The notes: a model not told the origin generated them from the letters alone. DNA of 64,000 nucleotides from an uncultured Collinsella sp. (GCA_900541055.1 UQHZ01000002.1:96610-160609), one strand, 5' to 3'; positions 34,406-42,615 are shown, counted from the stretch's first letter. A program made the numbers and translations.

Positions 34406-34816
34406 CTAAACCACGACGCCATTGCAGTGGTCGATTTCGTGCTGGATGATCTCGGCGGTGTAGCCCGAGAAGTTTTTGATGCGGTGAACGAAGTTCTCGT
34501 CCAAATACTCAACCTTAATGCGGCGATAGCGGGTGCAGGGGCGCTCGCCGATCAGCGAGAGGCATCCTTCGCTCGTCTGATAGGCATTGACCTGTTCAAG
34601 AATTTGAGGGTTGTACATCAGGAGCGCCCTGTTGCCGTCCTTTACGCAGATGATGCGTTTGCGCACACCGATCATGTTGGCGGCGAGCCCCACGCACTCG
34701 TGCTCATGCTCGTGGAGTGTATCCAGGAGGTCCTGCCCGGTCGCGGCATCGTCGGGCCCCGCGTCTTCGGAAGGCAGGCGCAAAAAGAACTCGGATTTCA
34801 TGATGGGCTTAATCAT
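34406..34816 (-). CDS. peptide deformylase-like protein with intact motifs
   Basis: 136 residues from the ATG at 34816 (GAGGAGC upstream). The same frame stays open far upstream to 36577, but that is the shadow of the MFS gene. Motifs: VGLAANMIGV, SEGCLSLIGE and IIQHEIDHCNG, i.e. motif 1, EGCLS with the metal cysteine, and HExDH with the two histidines and catalytic glutamate. It is short compared with the usual 150-180 residues because the N-terminal region is reduced. Probably removes formyl groups, though a specialised role is possible as a second deformylase-like gene lies at 20347. Confidence 0.82.
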   Translation of the reverse strand: MIKPIMKSEFFLRLPSEDAGPDDAATGQDLLDTLHEHEHECVGLAANMIGVRKRIICVKDGNRALLMYNPQILEQVNAYQTSEGCLSLIGERPCTRYRRIKVEYLDENFVHRIKNFSGYTAEIIQHEIDHCNGVVV

Positions 34817-35020
34817 GGCGGGCTCCTCATGTCTTATGCTTTCGTGGACTTTTAATAATAGCGCGGAAGGAAAGCTGCGCGTCCGCGTTACAATCTTTCG
34901 ACGTTGGACCATGTTGCCAGACTCGTCGTGTACGGCGTCTGGCGTAAGTCTAGGGCTCATTTTCGCCCTGGACTGTTCCTCTGGGGCGATGCGACTGTCG
35001 TTCCAAGAGGAAGGAAATGC

Positions 35021-36436
35021 ATGGGGAGCAAATCTCAGCAACAAGTTAGAGTAACGCCATCGGCCACTGCGGCGATTCTCGTCGTAATGTATATCGCAGC
35101 CTTTGTCGCCGCGTTTAACGAGAACATCATTAACGTGGCGTTGCACGACATTATGGCGGCCTTTTCGGTGAGTGCCACCACGGCGCAGTGGCTCGTTTCG
35201 GGCTACATGATCGTGACGTCGATCTTTACGGCCATCATGGCCTTCCTGTCCGGCCGTTTCTCGACGCGCAAGCTGCTGTTTTTCGCATGCGGATGCATGG
35301 TCGCCGGCGAAGCCCTGTGCCTGGTCGCTCCGTCGTTTAGCGTTTTGCTGCCAAGTCGTATTTTGCAGGCTGCGGGATCGGGCATCTTGTTCCCGCTCAT
35401 GATGAACGTGGTGCTGTCTTGTGCCCCGCGTGAGAAGCTCGGTTTGTATCTGAGCCTGGGTGGTGCCTGCATTACGCTGGGGCCGGCGTTTGGACCCGTG
35501 ATCAGCGGTCTTATGTGCACGTTGTTTGGCTGGAGGGCGGTGTTCGTAGTGCCGCTGGTGGGCGGCATTGCGGTCGCAGCGGCGGGCGTTAAGCTTGTTC
35601 AGAATGTCGGAGAGCGTTCGAACACCACGCTTGATATTCTGTCGGTTGTTTTGCTCGCGGCCGGCATTACGGCATTTGTGTATTCCGTAGGCGAGTTCTC
35701 GACCAATCTGATTGCCAGTATCGTGGCGCTCTTCACCGCCATTGTGCTGCTCGGCCTGTTTGCCGCCCGTCAGCTCAAGCTCGAACATCCGGTGCTTAAC
35801 GTGCGTCCCATGGCGAGCGTTCGCTTTTGGCCTGCGTGCCTGCTTGTGGTGGTGTCGATGATGACGACGTTCTCGATGAGCGTTTTGTTGCCGCTCTATT
35901 TTGAGGGCGCATACAGAATGACCGCACTTGTTGCGGGCTTGCTCATTTTGCCGGCGATTGCCTGCAACGCCGTGACCTCGATTGTGGGCGGACGCGTGAT
36001 GGACGCCCGTGGCGCATGGCCGCTGCTGCCGGTCGGCTTTACCCTGATTGCCGTGGGGCAGACTGCCATCTCGATGACGGCGGCAAGCATGAACATCGGC
36101 GTCGTCGTGGCGCTGACCGTTGTGGTGTATGCCGGAGTCGGTTTGGTGCTGAGCCCCTCGCAAACGGCCGGCTTGGAGACGCTGCCCGCCGCTGAGCATC
36201 CTCACGGAACGGCATTGCTCAACACGTGGAACATGATTGCCGCATCGTTTGGCCCGTCGCTGTTTATCGGCCTGCTCTCGAGTTCTGCGGCGACTGCCGG
36301 TGTCGCTGGCGCTGCGACGGACGTTGCCCAGGCAATTGGATTTGCAGCTGCCGTGCGTGTGGCAGCTGCAATTGCCGTGGTTGGGTTCGCGACGTCGCTG
36401 GTGTACGCTCGTCGCGAGTCGCACATGTCGCATTAA
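35021..36436 (+). CDS. MFS transporter, DHA2 (drug:H+ antiporter) family
   Basis: 471 residues from the ATG at 35021, preceded by AGGAAGG; an upstream in-frame start at 34904 is not supported. The protein has about 14 hydrophobic spans. NENIINVALHDIMAAFSVSA and TAQWLVSGYMIVTSIFTAIM correspond to motifs D1 and adjacent helices of DHA2 proteins (EmrB/QacA/LfrA). SGRFSTRKLLF is a motif A loop, and GGACITLGPAFGPVISGLM is motif C of antiporters. It probably exports drugs, dyes or bile-type amphipaths. Divergent from the deformylase gene; no regulator is obvious next to it. Confidence 0.88.
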   Translation: MGSKSQQQVRVTPSATAAILVVMYIAAFVAAFNENIINVALHDIMAAFSVSATTAQWLVSGYMIVTSIFTAIMAFLSGRFSTRKLLFFACGCMVAGEALCLVAPSFSVLLPSRILQAAGSGILFPLMMNVVLSCAPREKLGLYLSLGGACITLGPAFGPVISGLMCTLFGWRAVFVVPLVGGIAVAAAGVKLVQNVGERSNTTLDILSVVLLAAGITAFVYSVGEFSTNLIASIVALFTAIVLLGLFAARQLKLEHPVLNVRPMASVRFWPACLLVVVSMMTTFSMSVLLPLYFEGAYRMTALVAGLLILPAIACNAVTSIVGGRVMDARGAWPLLPVGFTLIAVGQTAISMTAASMNIGVVVALTVVVYAGVGLVLSPSQTAGLETLPAAEHPHGTALLNTWNMIAASFGPSLFIGLLSSSAATAGVAGAATDVAQAIGFAAAVRVAAAIAVVGFATSLVYARRESHMSH

Positions 36437-36588
36437 TGTGTGCATATAGATTCTGCAGCTAGATTGGATGGCGACACCATAAACTAATGGACGTTTTGCC
36501 GAGAGGCATGAATGTTTAAAGCGCAAAGAGTGCGCGACGGGCCCCGCGAATGGGGCGATGATGCCCGAGAGGGCCAAGAAGGAGTCTC

Positions 36589-37500
36589 ATGTCTGAGAAC
36601 GAAGAGATCATGAACGAGACCGAGAACGAGACCATGGCTGCCGAGGTCGAGGCAGTCGAGACCGTGGAGACCGAAGCTGCCGAGGTTGAGGCTGCTGACG
36701 AGGTTTCCGCCGAGGAGGAGGCCGAGGTTGTCGAGGCCGCCGTTGATTACGATGACGAAGAGCTGATGGACAAGATGCAGAAGGCTGCCCGCCTGCTGCG
36801 TAGCCGTCGCTTTGCTATTTCCAAGGAGGAGGAGGCCAAGGCCGAGCGCATGGCGAACATCGAGCGCGCCATCAAGCTTCTTGACCTCAAGCCCAAGATG
36901 GAGCAGAAGGAAATGTCCGATCTGCTGGGCATGCGCCTCCGTGAGCTCGATGGCCTGATGGCCGAGGCCGAGGCTGCCGATCTGGTCGGCCGCATCGACG
37001 ACACCGAGGGCGATATGCGCAAGATCGTCGTCTTCGCTGCCGAGGATGCCGCTGAGGGCCTGGTCGAGCTTGCCAACAAGAAGGAGAAGCTCCTGCCCGA
37101 GCTTTCTTATGAGGAGGCCACCGAGCTGATGGCCGCTCTCGATAAGGTTATCGCTCCGCTCGTCGCCATGGGCCTGGACGAGGATCGCGGTCCTCGCGGC
37201 GGCCGTGACGACCGTGGTGGTCGTGGCGGCGACCGTGGCGGTCGCGGCGGCTTTGGCGATCGTGGTGGCCGTGGTGGCGACCGCGGCGGTCGCGGTGGCG
37301 ATCGTGGCGGCCGTGGCGGCTTTGGTGACCGTGGCGGCGACCGTGGCGGTCGCGGCGGCTTTGGCGGCAACCGTGGTGGCTATGGCGATCGCGGTGGCAA
37401 CCGTGGCAGCTTTGGCGGCAACCGTGGTAACGACCGTGGCGGTCGCGGTGGCGATCGTGGCGGCCGCAACGGCGGCGGCTTCCGCGGCAACCGTTTCTAG
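36589..37500 (+). CDS. MarR-like winged-helix protein with acidic N-terminus and RGG/GRGG tail
   Basis: 303 residues in three parts. Residues 1-55 are acidic and low-complexity (mainly E, A, V). Residues about 58-190 are helical and contain KMEQKEMSDLLGMRLRELDG, followed by RIDDTEGDMRKIVVFAAEDA, a MarR-type winged helix. Residues about 203-303 are almost only G, R and D with some F, N, Y, in units such as DRGGRGG and GGFGDRGG, an RGG region like those of RNA-binding proteins. Start has AAGGAG upstream. It stands alone and has a strong terminator. An RNA-binding or condensate-forming role is inference from composition. Confidence 0.75.
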   Translation: MSENEEIMNETENETMAAEVEAVETVETEAAEVEAADEVSAEEEAEVVEAAVDYDDEELMDKMQKAARLLRSRRFAISKEEEAKAERMANIERAIKLLDLKPKMEQKEMSDLLGMRLRELDGLMAEAEAADLVGRIDDTEGDMRKIVVFAAEDAAEGLVELANKKEKLLPELSYEEATELMAALDKVIAPLVAMGLDEDRGPRGGRDDRGGRGGDRGGRGGFGDRGGRGGDRGGRGGDRGGRGGFGDRGGDRGGRGGFGGNRGGYGDRGGNRGSFGGNRGNDRGGRGGDRGGRNGGGFRGNRF

Positions 37501-37504
37501 TTGG

Positions 37505-37532
37505 GTTACGCGGTTTTACCAAACCGCGTAAC
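37505..37532. terminator. perfect 12-bp hairpin after the RGG gene
   Basis: GTTACGCGGTTT (37505-37516), TACC, AAACCGCGTAAC (37521-37532), starting four bases after the stop. There is no T run, so it may protect the mRNA 3' end or act with the next hairpin. Confidence 0.7.
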
Positions 37533-37546
37533 TAGTTGACGCTGCG

Positions 37547-37645
37547 CGCCCACCAGAGCGACAACTTGTCATTCAAAGAGGACGGCATGACCAGAAGGTC
37601 TATGCCGTCCTCTTTTTATGCCAATTTGTTCGCTCTGGTGGGCGC
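37547..37645. repeat. nested inverted repeat around a terminator
   Basis: Outer arms at about 37547-37563 (GCCCACCAGAGCGACAA) and 37628-37644 (TTGTTCGCTCTGGTGGGC) enclose an inner 12-bp hairpin AGAGGACGGCAT/ATGCCGTCCTCT (37577-37588, 37602-37613) followed by TTTT. The inner part is a good intrinsic terminator; the outer arm adds a near-perfect 17-bp stem. Confidence 0.7.
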
Positions 37646-37868
37646 TCGCTGTCGGTGCCAAAACATCGACATTGCCATGATCCAGACCTGCTAAAAGATA
37701 GCCGCTGGGGACGTTCTTGTTTGACTAGTCGTTTAAGAACTTCTCCAACGACTACATAGTATGAGAGTGGATAATCTCCCGGTTTGAGCCTGCATCCAAG
37801 CTTAAAGTGGGAGATTATCCACTCTCATTTGTTATGTGCCCGAAAATCTACGCTCGTTTCTACTCTGC
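37646..37868. other. gene-free gap with inverted repeats
   Basis: Between the nested repeat and pdxT. It holds an imperfect palindrome at 37713-37740 centred on GACTAGTC with GTTCTT/AAGAAC ends, and the 68-bp hairpin described at 37761-37828. No gene is visible. Confidence 0.5.
37761..37828. repeat. 68-bp hairpin with a perfect 20-bp stem
   Basis: TGAGAGTGGATAATCTCCC (from 37762) is exactly matched by its complement ending at 37827, around a 28-base loop. The arm shares the spaced pattern AGTG-N2-TA-N2-CT with the ends of the 123-bp repeats. It lies 40 bases downstream of pdxT. Confidence 0.75.
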
Positions 37869-38456
37869 CTACATTTGGAGGAAGAGCTCGTGGAGGCGGG
37901 TGTCGTCGTCGAGCTCGGGGTGGAAGGTGACACCGAGCTGGTTGCCTTGGCGGGCGGCGACGATACGGCCGTCGACTTCTGCTAGAGCCTCAGCGTCGCC
38001 GTGGACCTCGACGATGCGGGGCGCGCGGATAAACGTCAGCGGCACTTCACCGTCGATGCCGGCTACCTGCCCCTTGGTTCGAAAGCTGCCGAGCTGCCTG
38101 CCGTAGGCATTACGCTCAACGAGCGCATCCATGGTTGCCAGGCGCGGCGTCCCCTTATCGTCGTGGGCGGCAAGGTCGTGAGCCAGTAGAATCAGGCCAG
38201 CGCAGGTGCCCAGGACGGGCATGCCTTCAGCGATACGGGCACGAAGCTCTTCGAGCATGCCCAACTCATCAAGCAGCTTCCCTTGAACGGTAGACTCGCC
38301 GCCGGGAAGTACCAGACGGTCAAAGTCCTGCTTCAAATCAGCCGCCTGCCTCAGCTCAATACAACGTGCGCCCAGCTCGGATAGTCTTGTCTCGTGCTCG
38401 GCAAAAGCGCCTTGGACCGCCAGCACGGCGACTGTCTGGTCTGCATAATCGCTCAT
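37869..38456 (-). CDS. pdxT: pyridoxal 5'-phosphate synthase glutaminase subunit
   Basis: 195 residues. PdxT hydrolyses glutamine and passes ammonia to PdxS. AVLAVQGAFAEH at the N-terminus, LVLPGGEST, LGTCAGLILLA with the nucleophilic cysteine, and VTFHPEL with the catalytic His and Glu are all present. It begins 20 bases after pdxS on the same strand (GAAAGGATC upstream), forming the PdxST operon. Confidence 0.95.
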   Translation of the reverse strand: MSDYADQTVAVLAVQGAFAEHETRLSELGARCIELRQAADLKQDFDRLVLPGGESTVQGKLLDELGMLEELRARIAEGMPVLGTCAGLILLAHDLAAHDDKGTPRLATMDALVERNAYGRQLGSFRTKGQVAGIDGEVPLTFIRAPRIVEVHGDAEALAEVDGRIVAARQGNQLGVTFHPELDDDTRLHELFLQM

Positions 38457-38476
38457 GTGCGATCCTTTCTGCTGGA

Positions 38477-39367
38477 CTAGCGCCCGCGCTCTTCCATGAT
38501 AATCTCGATCTCGTCGGCGTTGATGCCGACCATGGCCTCGCCCAGGTCCTCCGAAAGCTCGGCGATGAGCTCGGCGTCGGTGTAGTTTGCCACGGCCTTG
38601 ACGATGGCGGCGGCGCGCTTGGCCGGGTCGCCGCTCTTAAAGATGCCCGATCCGACAAAGACGCCTTCGGCGCCCAGCTGCATCATCAGCGCGGCGTCGG
38701 CAGGGGTTGCCACACCGCCAGCAGCAAAGTTCACGACGGGAAGCTTGCCCGTGGCATGGACCTCGCGCACCAGCTCGACCGGAACCTGCAGCTGCTTGGC
38801 TGCCTCAAAGAGCTCGTCATCGCGAAGGGCAACAACGTCGCGGATCTGCTTTTGGATCTTGCGCATGTGACGCACAGCCTGAACGACGTCGCCCGTACCC
38901 GGCTCACCCTTGGTGCGAATCATCGTGGCGCCTTCGGCAACACGGCGCAGCGCCTCGCCCAGATCACGGGCGCCGCAGACAAACGGCACGTCAAACTGGG
39001 TCTTGTCGATGTGATAGACGTCATCGGCAGGGGAGAGAACCTCGGACTCGTCGATGTAATCGATCTCGATGGCCTGAAGGACCTGCGCCTCGACAATGTG
39101 ACCGATGCGGCACTTGGCCATAACGGGGATGGAGACGGCCTCCTGGATGCCCTTGATCATCTTGGGGTCGCTCATGCGCGAGACGCCGCCTGCGGCACGG
39201 ATGTCGGCCGGGATGCGCTCGAGTGCCATGACGGCGCAGGCGCCCGCCTCCTCGGCGATGCGTGCCTGCTCGGGCGTGGTGACGTCCATGATGACGCCGC
39301 CCTTGAGCATCTGCGCGAGCTCGCGATTGAGTTTGACGCGATCGGCCTTGCTGGTCTGTTCTGCCAT
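38477..39367 (-). CDS. pdxS: pyridoxal 5'-phosphate synthase lyase subunit
   Basis: 296 residues from the ATG at 39367, with AAGGGAG upstream; an in-frame ATG at 39409 is less likely. PdxS condenses ribose 5-phosphate, glyceraldehyde 3-phosphate and ammonia to PLP. Highly conserved blocks: GGVIMDVTTPEQA (substrate lysine region begins shortly after), ALERIPADIRAAGGVSRM, MAKCRIGHIVEAQ, IRTKGEPGTG and VNFAAGGVATPADAA. First gene of pdxST, divergent from a MocR-type regulator. Confidence 0.97.
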   Translation of the reverse strand: MAEQTSKADRVKLNRELAQMLKGGVIMDVTTPEQARIAEEAGACAVMALERIPADIRAAGGVSRMSDPKMIKGIQEAVSIPVMAKCRIGHIVEAQVLQAIEIDYIDESEVLSPADDVYHIDKTQFDVPFVCGARDLGEALRRVAEGATMIRTKGEPGTGDVVQAVRHMRKIQKQIRDVVALRDDELFEAAKQLQVPVELVREVHATGKLPVVNFAAGGVATPADAALMMQLGAEGVFVGSGIFKSGDPAKRAAAIVKAVANYTDAELIAELSEDLGEAMVGINADEIEIIMEERGR

Positions 39368-39459
39368 GGTTGCTCCCTTGGTTGGCATGTGCATTGCTTG
39401 ACGGAACATCCTATCGGGGAGCTGGGTATGGCGAAATACTCAGTTTTCGAGATAATTAC

Positions 39460-39501
39460 AAGGTCAGACTAATACCAGATTGAATTACCCGATAAGGTCA
39501 G
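39460..39501. promoter_or_regulatory. AAGGTCAG direct repeats in the pdxS-pdxR gap
   Basis: AAGGTCAG at 39460-39467 and 39494-39501, start to start 34 bases. MocR/PdxR proteins bind direct repeats in the divergent promoter region, so these are candidate PdxR sites. The second overlaps the weak ribosome binding region of the regulator. Confidence 0.55.
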
Positions 39502-39512
39502 GTGACAAACTC

Positions 39513-40946
39513 ATGCTCGACTACAATTTGGAACAACGCGGCGAAGCATCGCTCTATGAGTATGTTTACCAGCAAATTCGAGATGATATTGTTGCTGGCC
39601 GTATTGCGGCGGGGGAGCATCTGCCGTCTAAGCGCGCCTTTGCCAGTCATCTGGGAATCAGTGTCATTACCATCGAGAATGCATATAGCCAGCTACTTGC
39701 CGAGGGCTATATTTGCTCAAAGCCGCGGCGTGGCTACTACGCTTGCAAGCTTCCGGATGCACCGGTTTTGCCTTTGGCTACGGATGGCATCGACCGAGAT
39801 GCCGTCTCTGTGGGCCCCAGTGCGCATGATGCCAACGGACAGGTCGAGCGATTTGATGCGCTTTCTCCTTCCGCTTTGGAGGCGGCGCGGCTTTGGCAAA
39901 GCGCGCTACGGGCGACGTTGGCATCCGAAGACGAGCGCGAGATCTTTTCGCCCGCACCGGTACAGGGCACCGTTCGGCTACGATGCGCAATTGCTCATCA
40001 TCTGCGCGGGACGAGGGGTATGAATGTCGACCCCGACAACATTGTTATCGGTGCGGGCGCCCAGCTGCTCGATACCATGTTGGTTCAGCTGCTTGGCGCG
40101 GACAAGGTGTATGCCGTTGAGGATCCGGGCTATTTGCGCCTGACGCGCATCTATCAGGCTATGGGCTGCCAAGTACGACATATCCCGTTGGATGACGACG
40201 GCGTGGACCTGAGCGCTCTGCAGAAAACTGGGACCGATGTCCTTCACCTTATGCCGTCCCATCAGTATCCCACCGGTCTTGTGACGAGCATTGCGCGTCG
40301 CTATGCGCTGCTGAGCTGGGCTGCCGAGCGACCAGGTCGGTACCTCATCGAAGATGACTTTGATTGTGAGTTTCGCCTTGCCGGCAAGCCAATTCCCGCG
40401 CTCGCGTCGATCGATGCCTCCCAGTCGGTTATCTACACCAACACGTTTTCGAAGAGCCTGTCATCGGCGTTGCGTCTAGCGTACATGGTGCTGCCCGATG
40501 AGCTAATGGAGCGGTTTAGGCGCAACCTTGGTTTTTACGCCTCGTCGGTGAGTTCTGTCGACCAGGTCGCTTTGGCTCGTTTGCTGGAATCGGGTGATTA
40601 CGAGCGGCATGTGAACTGCGTGCGCGTTCGTGCTCGTGAGGCGCGTGATGGCCTGATGGCGCTTGTGCGGAAAGCGTTTCCGGCAGGGGAGGTCTCGATC
40701 GAGCAGGCAGATGCGGGCCTTTACTGTACCGTGGTTGCGGAGCGTGGAACGGGCGGAAGCTCTTTTGCGCAGGCTCTCGCGCGCTCGAGCATCCCTTTTG
40801 TCGATATCAGTGACTGTTATTGGTGTGCCGATGGCGCATCTGTCCCTGAAAACTCAACTCAAATTCTTGTCCAGTATGACGATCTGAGTCCAAAAGTGCT
40901 AACTACCTTGGAATTGCAGCTAATGGGGGGGCACTCTGCAACCTAA
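39513..40946 (+). CDS. pdxR: MocR/PdxR-type regulator (GntR HTH fused to aminotransferase-like domain)
   Basis: 477 residues from the ATG at 39513 (MLDYNLEQRGEASLYEYVYQ, the standard MocR start). Residues 10-75 form a GntR winged helix (AGEHLPSKRAFASHLGISVI). Residues 120-475 are a fold-type I aminotransferase-like effector domain, with GAGAQLLDTMLVQL, LMPSHQYPTG, EDDFDCEFRL and the PLP lysine in TNTFSKSLSSALRLAYM. It lies divergent from pdxST, so it very likely senses PLP and activates or represses PLP synthesis. Its stop codon is inside the start of a 123-bp repeat. Confidence 0.92.
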   Translation: MLDYNLEQRGEASLYEYVYQQIRDDIVAGRIAAGEHLPSKRAFASHLGISVITIENAYSQLLAEGYICSKPRRGYYACKLPDAPVLPLATDGIDRDAVSVGPSAHDANGQVERFDALSPSALEAARLWQSALRATLASEDEREIFSPAPVQGTVRLRCAIAHHLRGTRGMNVDPDNIVIGAGAQLLDTMLVQLLGADKVYAVEDPGYLRLTRIYQAMGCQVRHIPLDDDGVDLSALQKTGTDVLHLMPSHQYPTGLVTSIARRYALLSWAAERPGRYLIEDDFDCEFRLAGKPIPALASIDASQSVIYTNTFSKSLSSALRLAYMVLPDELMERFRRNLGFYASSVSSVDQVALARLLESGDYERHVNCVRVRAREARDGLMALVRKAFPAGEVSIEQADAGLYCTVVAERGTGGSSFAQALARSSIPFVDISDCYWCADGASVPENSTQILVQYDDLSPKVLTTLELQLMGGHSAT

Positions 40947-41064
40947 GTGAGTAGACTTTTAGCACTTTGGCGACCAGGAAGTTTTGTAACAAGCTATCTA
41001 CCTGCGGTTTTGAAAAGCAGGATGACCGGCCTGCTCGGGATGTTCAAAAAAGTCTACTCACTTG
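40943..41064. repeat. 123-bp hairpin repeat, copy 1
   Basis: Ends CTAAGTGAGTAGACTTTT (40943-40960) and AAAAAGTCTACTCACTT (41047-41063) are inverted repeats. The interior keeps CTACCTGCGGTTTT and further arm pairing (CGACCAGG against CCTGCTCGG). The first bases supply the stop codon of pdxR. Other copies: 42363-42485 and 52378-52500. Confidence 0.85.
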
Positions 41065-41097
41065 CCGCGCAAAGCTCCTGCATGAGAAAAAAATGGG

Positions 41098-41163
41098 GTT
41101 TTCAACAGGGCTTCGTCCAGCTCTTGGCAAGCTTTTGGCCAGTTGGGGAGGGCTGTTGAAAAC
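41098..41163. repeat. inverted repeat between repeat copy 1 and the nuclease-like gene
   Basis: GTTTTCAACAG (41098-41108) and CTGTTGAAAAC (41153-41163), a perfect 11-bp inverted repeat with a 44-base loop that can itself fold (CTTGGCAAGC). Possible hairpin RNA or protein-binding site. Confidence 0.55.
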
Positions 41164-41246
41164 TTTGCAGTCCGTTCGGCGCCATTTTTGGTGCGTTCGC
41201 GCCAATGCGTGACTGACTGGGTTGAAATTCGTGTTTTCCTGTGCCT

Positions 41247-42374
41247 ATGAAGGATCTACTTTGTGACATATCGGCTTTTAGGTACTGGCGTTTGCCTCCT
41301 CAAGTCCGCGCTTTGTGTCCGCCGCTTCCACGACCGGAAGAAGACCGGCAGCGATATGATCTCGCCCGCAACCCGACGGCTGCGGTCGCGCTCGGTTTTC
41401 CGTTGTATACATTGGTTCGGACGAGAAACAAACGGACTTGTCCTGCCAGCATTAGGCAGCGGCTGTTTCTTGGTGAGCTCCCCAGGGAATCCGTGCTGGA
41501 AACGGAGCATGGGTTTTTGGTTACATCTCCTCTACTGACGACATTCATCATGTCGCGGCATCTGACGGATCTTCAGCTTCTTTTGGTATTGGCGGAGATG
41601 TGTGGCTTGTTTGCGGTGTGTGCCCTGCCGGCGGCACTTGAGGCGGAGCTTTCGCGTGCAATTGATTCGGGCGCGATTTCGACAACGTTCGGTTGGGTGC
41701 GCTGCCCGTCCGAGGACGGCATCGCCTCAAATTTATGGCGTCGAGACGCTTTGGTTTTGGGCGGAGACCTTGACCGTTTTTGTTCAGATGTTTGCGGGAT
41801 GCGTTGCGGCAATAGATTTATGGCGGTATCGCAACTCGTTCCATTGGGTGCCGCGTCGCCTTTTGAGGTCGAGGCGTATTTGTTGCTTGGACTGCCGCGA
41901 GCCCTGGGAGGCGAAGGTTTTTGCGGCATAGAGCTTAATGTTGAAGTGATGCTAAGCACAAGTGCTCGAGCGATTGTGGGAAAGTCCCGTGTATATATCG
42001 ACATACTTCTGTCTTCGCCGGACGGCAGGCGACAGGTGGCCATTGAATGTCAGGGAAAGGCCTCGCACGGACGCGCAGGGGATGGCTTGCGTGACGCTGA
42101 CCGCATGACGGCCCTTCAGGCCATGGGCTACGATGTGCTTCTCCTGACACACAGACAGATATCGGATGAGGATAGATTCCGCGCGATCGTTAAGGCCGTA
42201 TGCAGGATGCTCGATGCTGAATATCGTGATAAAAGCTTAGATGAGCAAAGGGCTGAGACATTACTCAGGTCTGAACTATTCGTTGACTGGACAAAATTGG
42301 GAGTAATCGACGGAAAGATGCCCGTTAGACACAAAATGGCTCGATCGTGGACGGCTGCGAATCTAAGTGAGTAG
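41247..42374 (+). CDS. uncharacterised protein with a C-terminal PD-(D/E)XK/DUF559-like nuclease domain
   Basis: 375 residues from the ATG at 41247; a GTG two codons earlier is possible, and no clear ribosome binding site is seen. I do not recognise the N-terminal 230 residues (FRYWRLPPQVRALCP, LPRESVLETEHGFLV). The C-terminal part contains SRVYIDILLSSPDGRRQVAI, then ECQGKASHG, DADRMTALQAMGYDVLLLTH, which looks like a DUF559/Vsr-type nuclease core (D, ExQ, K). The gene is bracketed by two copies of the 123-bp hairpin repeat, and its last codons and stop come from copy 2. It may be a mobile or defence-related gene. Codons look less GC-biased than neighbours. Confidence 0.6.
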   Translation: MKDLLCDISAFRYWRLPPQVRALCPPLPRPEEDRQRYDLARNPTAAVALGFPLYTLVRTRNKRTCPASIRQRLFLGELPRESVLETEHGFLVTSPLLTTFIMSRHLTDLQLLLVLAEMCGLFAVCALPAALEAELSRAIDSGAISTTFGWVRCPSEDGIASNLWRRDALVLGGDLDRFCSDVCGMRCGNRFMAVSQLVPLGAASPFEVEAYLLLGLPRALGGEGFCGIELNVEVMLSTSARAIVGKSRVYIDILLSSPDGRRQVAIECQGKASHGRAGDGLRDADRMTALQAMGYDVLLLTHRQISDEDRFRAIVKAVCRMLDAEYRDKSLDEQRAETLLRSELFVDWTKLGVIDGKMPVRHKMARSWTAANLSE

Positions 42375-42485
42375 ACTTTTGGCACTTTGGCGACTAGGTC
42401 GTTTTGCAACAAGGCATTTACCTGCGGCTTTATAAAGTGATATGGATGGTCTGCTCGGCAAGTTCCAAAAAGTCTACTCACTTAG
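42363..42485. repeat. 123-bp hairpin repeat, copy 2
   Basis: CTAAGTGAGTAGACTTTT at 42363-42380 and AAAAAGTCTACTCACTTAG ending at 42485. It overlaps the last four codons of the nuclease-like gene and supplies its TAG stop. Internal TTACCTGCGGCTTT matches the conserved core of the other copies. Confidence 0.85.
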
Positions 42486-42555
42486 TTTTTGACGAGAAGC
42501 CGATGCCGAAGGCGGTCCTATTTCAGGTAGTTAACAAGTTTGTGAGGCACGAAAA

Positions 42556-42581
42556 AGGCCCGAACCATGCGGTCCGGGCCT
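42556..42581 (-). terminator. terminator of the rubrerythrin gene
   Basis: AGGCCCGAAC...GTCCGGGCCT hairpin; on the minus strand it is followed by TTTTTC. It lies 35 bases after the rubrerythrin stop. Confidence 0.85.
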
Positions 42582-42615
42582 CATCGAGCTAGAGGTTATG
42601 TCTCAGGTTGCTGGC

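Noticed and set aside
34406..36577. 723-codon frame on the minus strand
   Set aside because: Only its last 136 codons (the deformylase-like gene, with its own ribosome binding site) are real; the rest is antisense to the MFS transporter and has a His/Arg/Gln-rich shadow composition.
37190..37490. Short tandem repeats that resemble a CRISPR or satellite
   Set aside because: They encode the RGG tail in frame, with unequal units and no spacer structure.
40943..42485. Insertion sequence between two inverted repeats
   Set aside because: The enclosed gene has no transposase motif, the two repeats are each self-palindromic rather than IS ends, and no target duplication is visible.
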